From contig JAKCWW010000544.1 in NCBI GenBank assembly GCA_026260175.1, positions 8,932-72,931 of the forward strand: a stretch of DNA of 64,000 nt, written 5' to 3'. The notes beneath the pieces are model-generated. The model was not told the origin of the DNA and made no database searches. It worked only from the letters and a program-made list of their open reading frames with translations. The position numbers and the translations under genes were made by a program. Shown here in pieces: positions 63,365-64,000 of this stretch (its first letter is position 1; the number at the start of each line of letters is the position of its first letter). Source of the stretch: Reticulitermes lucifugus. Taxonomy: Eukaryota; Arthropoda; Insecta; Blattodea; Rhinotermitidae.

Positions 63365-64000
63365 AACACAGAGAGGTCTCCACGGTGTTGTCAACTTTTG
63401 CAAATTTCGGTTCCTCTTCGCCGATGAGGAAGTAGCTAATTGAGACCACTTCTTCCAGGCAACTTAAGTTCGTAGTACAAGCTCTTAATTATACACCAGA
63501 TGAAATATGAAAGTTAATGTGCCTCTTTTCTTGTAACATTTTTGTTAATTAGAGAAATTTTAACTTCGAAAAAGCGCGTGTAGCGAAGCATAAAACGAAG
63601 CAAAGGATGACGCTATACCTACACACGTGAGAGTATGACCACTAAAGAACAATATTCCTGTTCATTCCATATGTCTAAGAAAATCTAGGCTAATTTTTAC
63701 TCGTAAATTAAATATGTAATTTGGGTGTCAGTGTGGAGTAGACCGAACTGGCACATGGTACATTCCAGTGGCGAGCGGACGAGAAGGAGGGAATTAATCT
63801 TGTTACTAACATGCAAACAAGCATTCATACGTCCAATAAAATTTCTCACAAAGTAATTTCTCAAATTACGCCATACTTTTCTTTTCAATATCATGACGCT
63901 GCTGTTACAGCTACTGTGCTAGGTATTTAGAATATCTGACCAATGATATAAAATATTTATTTACATAGAACAAGATATTGCTCCGTCGTCTTACTTAATT
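63365..64000. other. No gene seen
   Basis: Short frames only. Confidence 0.5.

Overview
This window looks like AT-rich, intron-poor-signal eukaryotic DNA, most likely from an insect. By my recollection of repeat families (not by any search) it fits a cockroach or other Blattodea genome such as Periplaneta. The reasons are a low GC content, no operon-like gene packing, no open frame above 185 codons (and that one lies in a microsatellite), many decayed tRNA-derived SINE heads, long (CATA)n arrays, and three decayed copies of one LINE family whose C-terminal wording (VVLYGCET ... FENRVLRKIFGPK) I associate with cockroach repeats. I see no host gene that I can support from start to stop, no rRNA, no intact tRNA gene and no CRISPR. 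The window is best read as intergenic or deep intronic DNA.

Layout. 1-7 kb: a SINE-like end cut by the window edge, a near-perfect 36-bp-arm hairpin (3072-3155), and two LINE 3' remnants pointing at each other (4545-5155 plus; 6075-6783 minus). 7-23 kb: mostly plain AT-rich DNA with a 63-bp tandem triplicate (10921-11106), a 233-bp foldback (15804-16036) and a tRNA-type SINE (19914-20075). 23-36 kb: a (CATA)n array with a GC-rich flank, then two copies of one SINE family in opposite orientation, each interrupted by a 50-N gap (25287-25336 and 35411-35460), with further SINE heads between them. 36-42 kb: a second (CATA)n array, a small helix-turn-helix fragment that resembles the N-terminus of pogo/Tigger transposases (38313-38483), and four almost identical 46-bp tandem units. 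42-51 kb: little recognisable. 51-64 kb: a decayed TGAG/TGAC-type tract, a SINE-like block, a 20-bp palindrome, a previously hidden diverged minisatellite of about nine 42-bp units (54877-55255), a small foldback between 13-bp direct repeats (55570-55721), two more SINE remnants and a third LINE remnant (58125-58600).

Nothing here works together as a pathway. The story is of old mobile-element debris and tandem repeats of different ages. The most worthwhile signals are the cryptic 42-bp minisatellite, the three inverted-repeat structures, and the pair of assembly gaps sitting inside inverted copies of the same SINE, which makes the orientation of the 10 kb between them uncertain. I did not find a convincing novel biological system.
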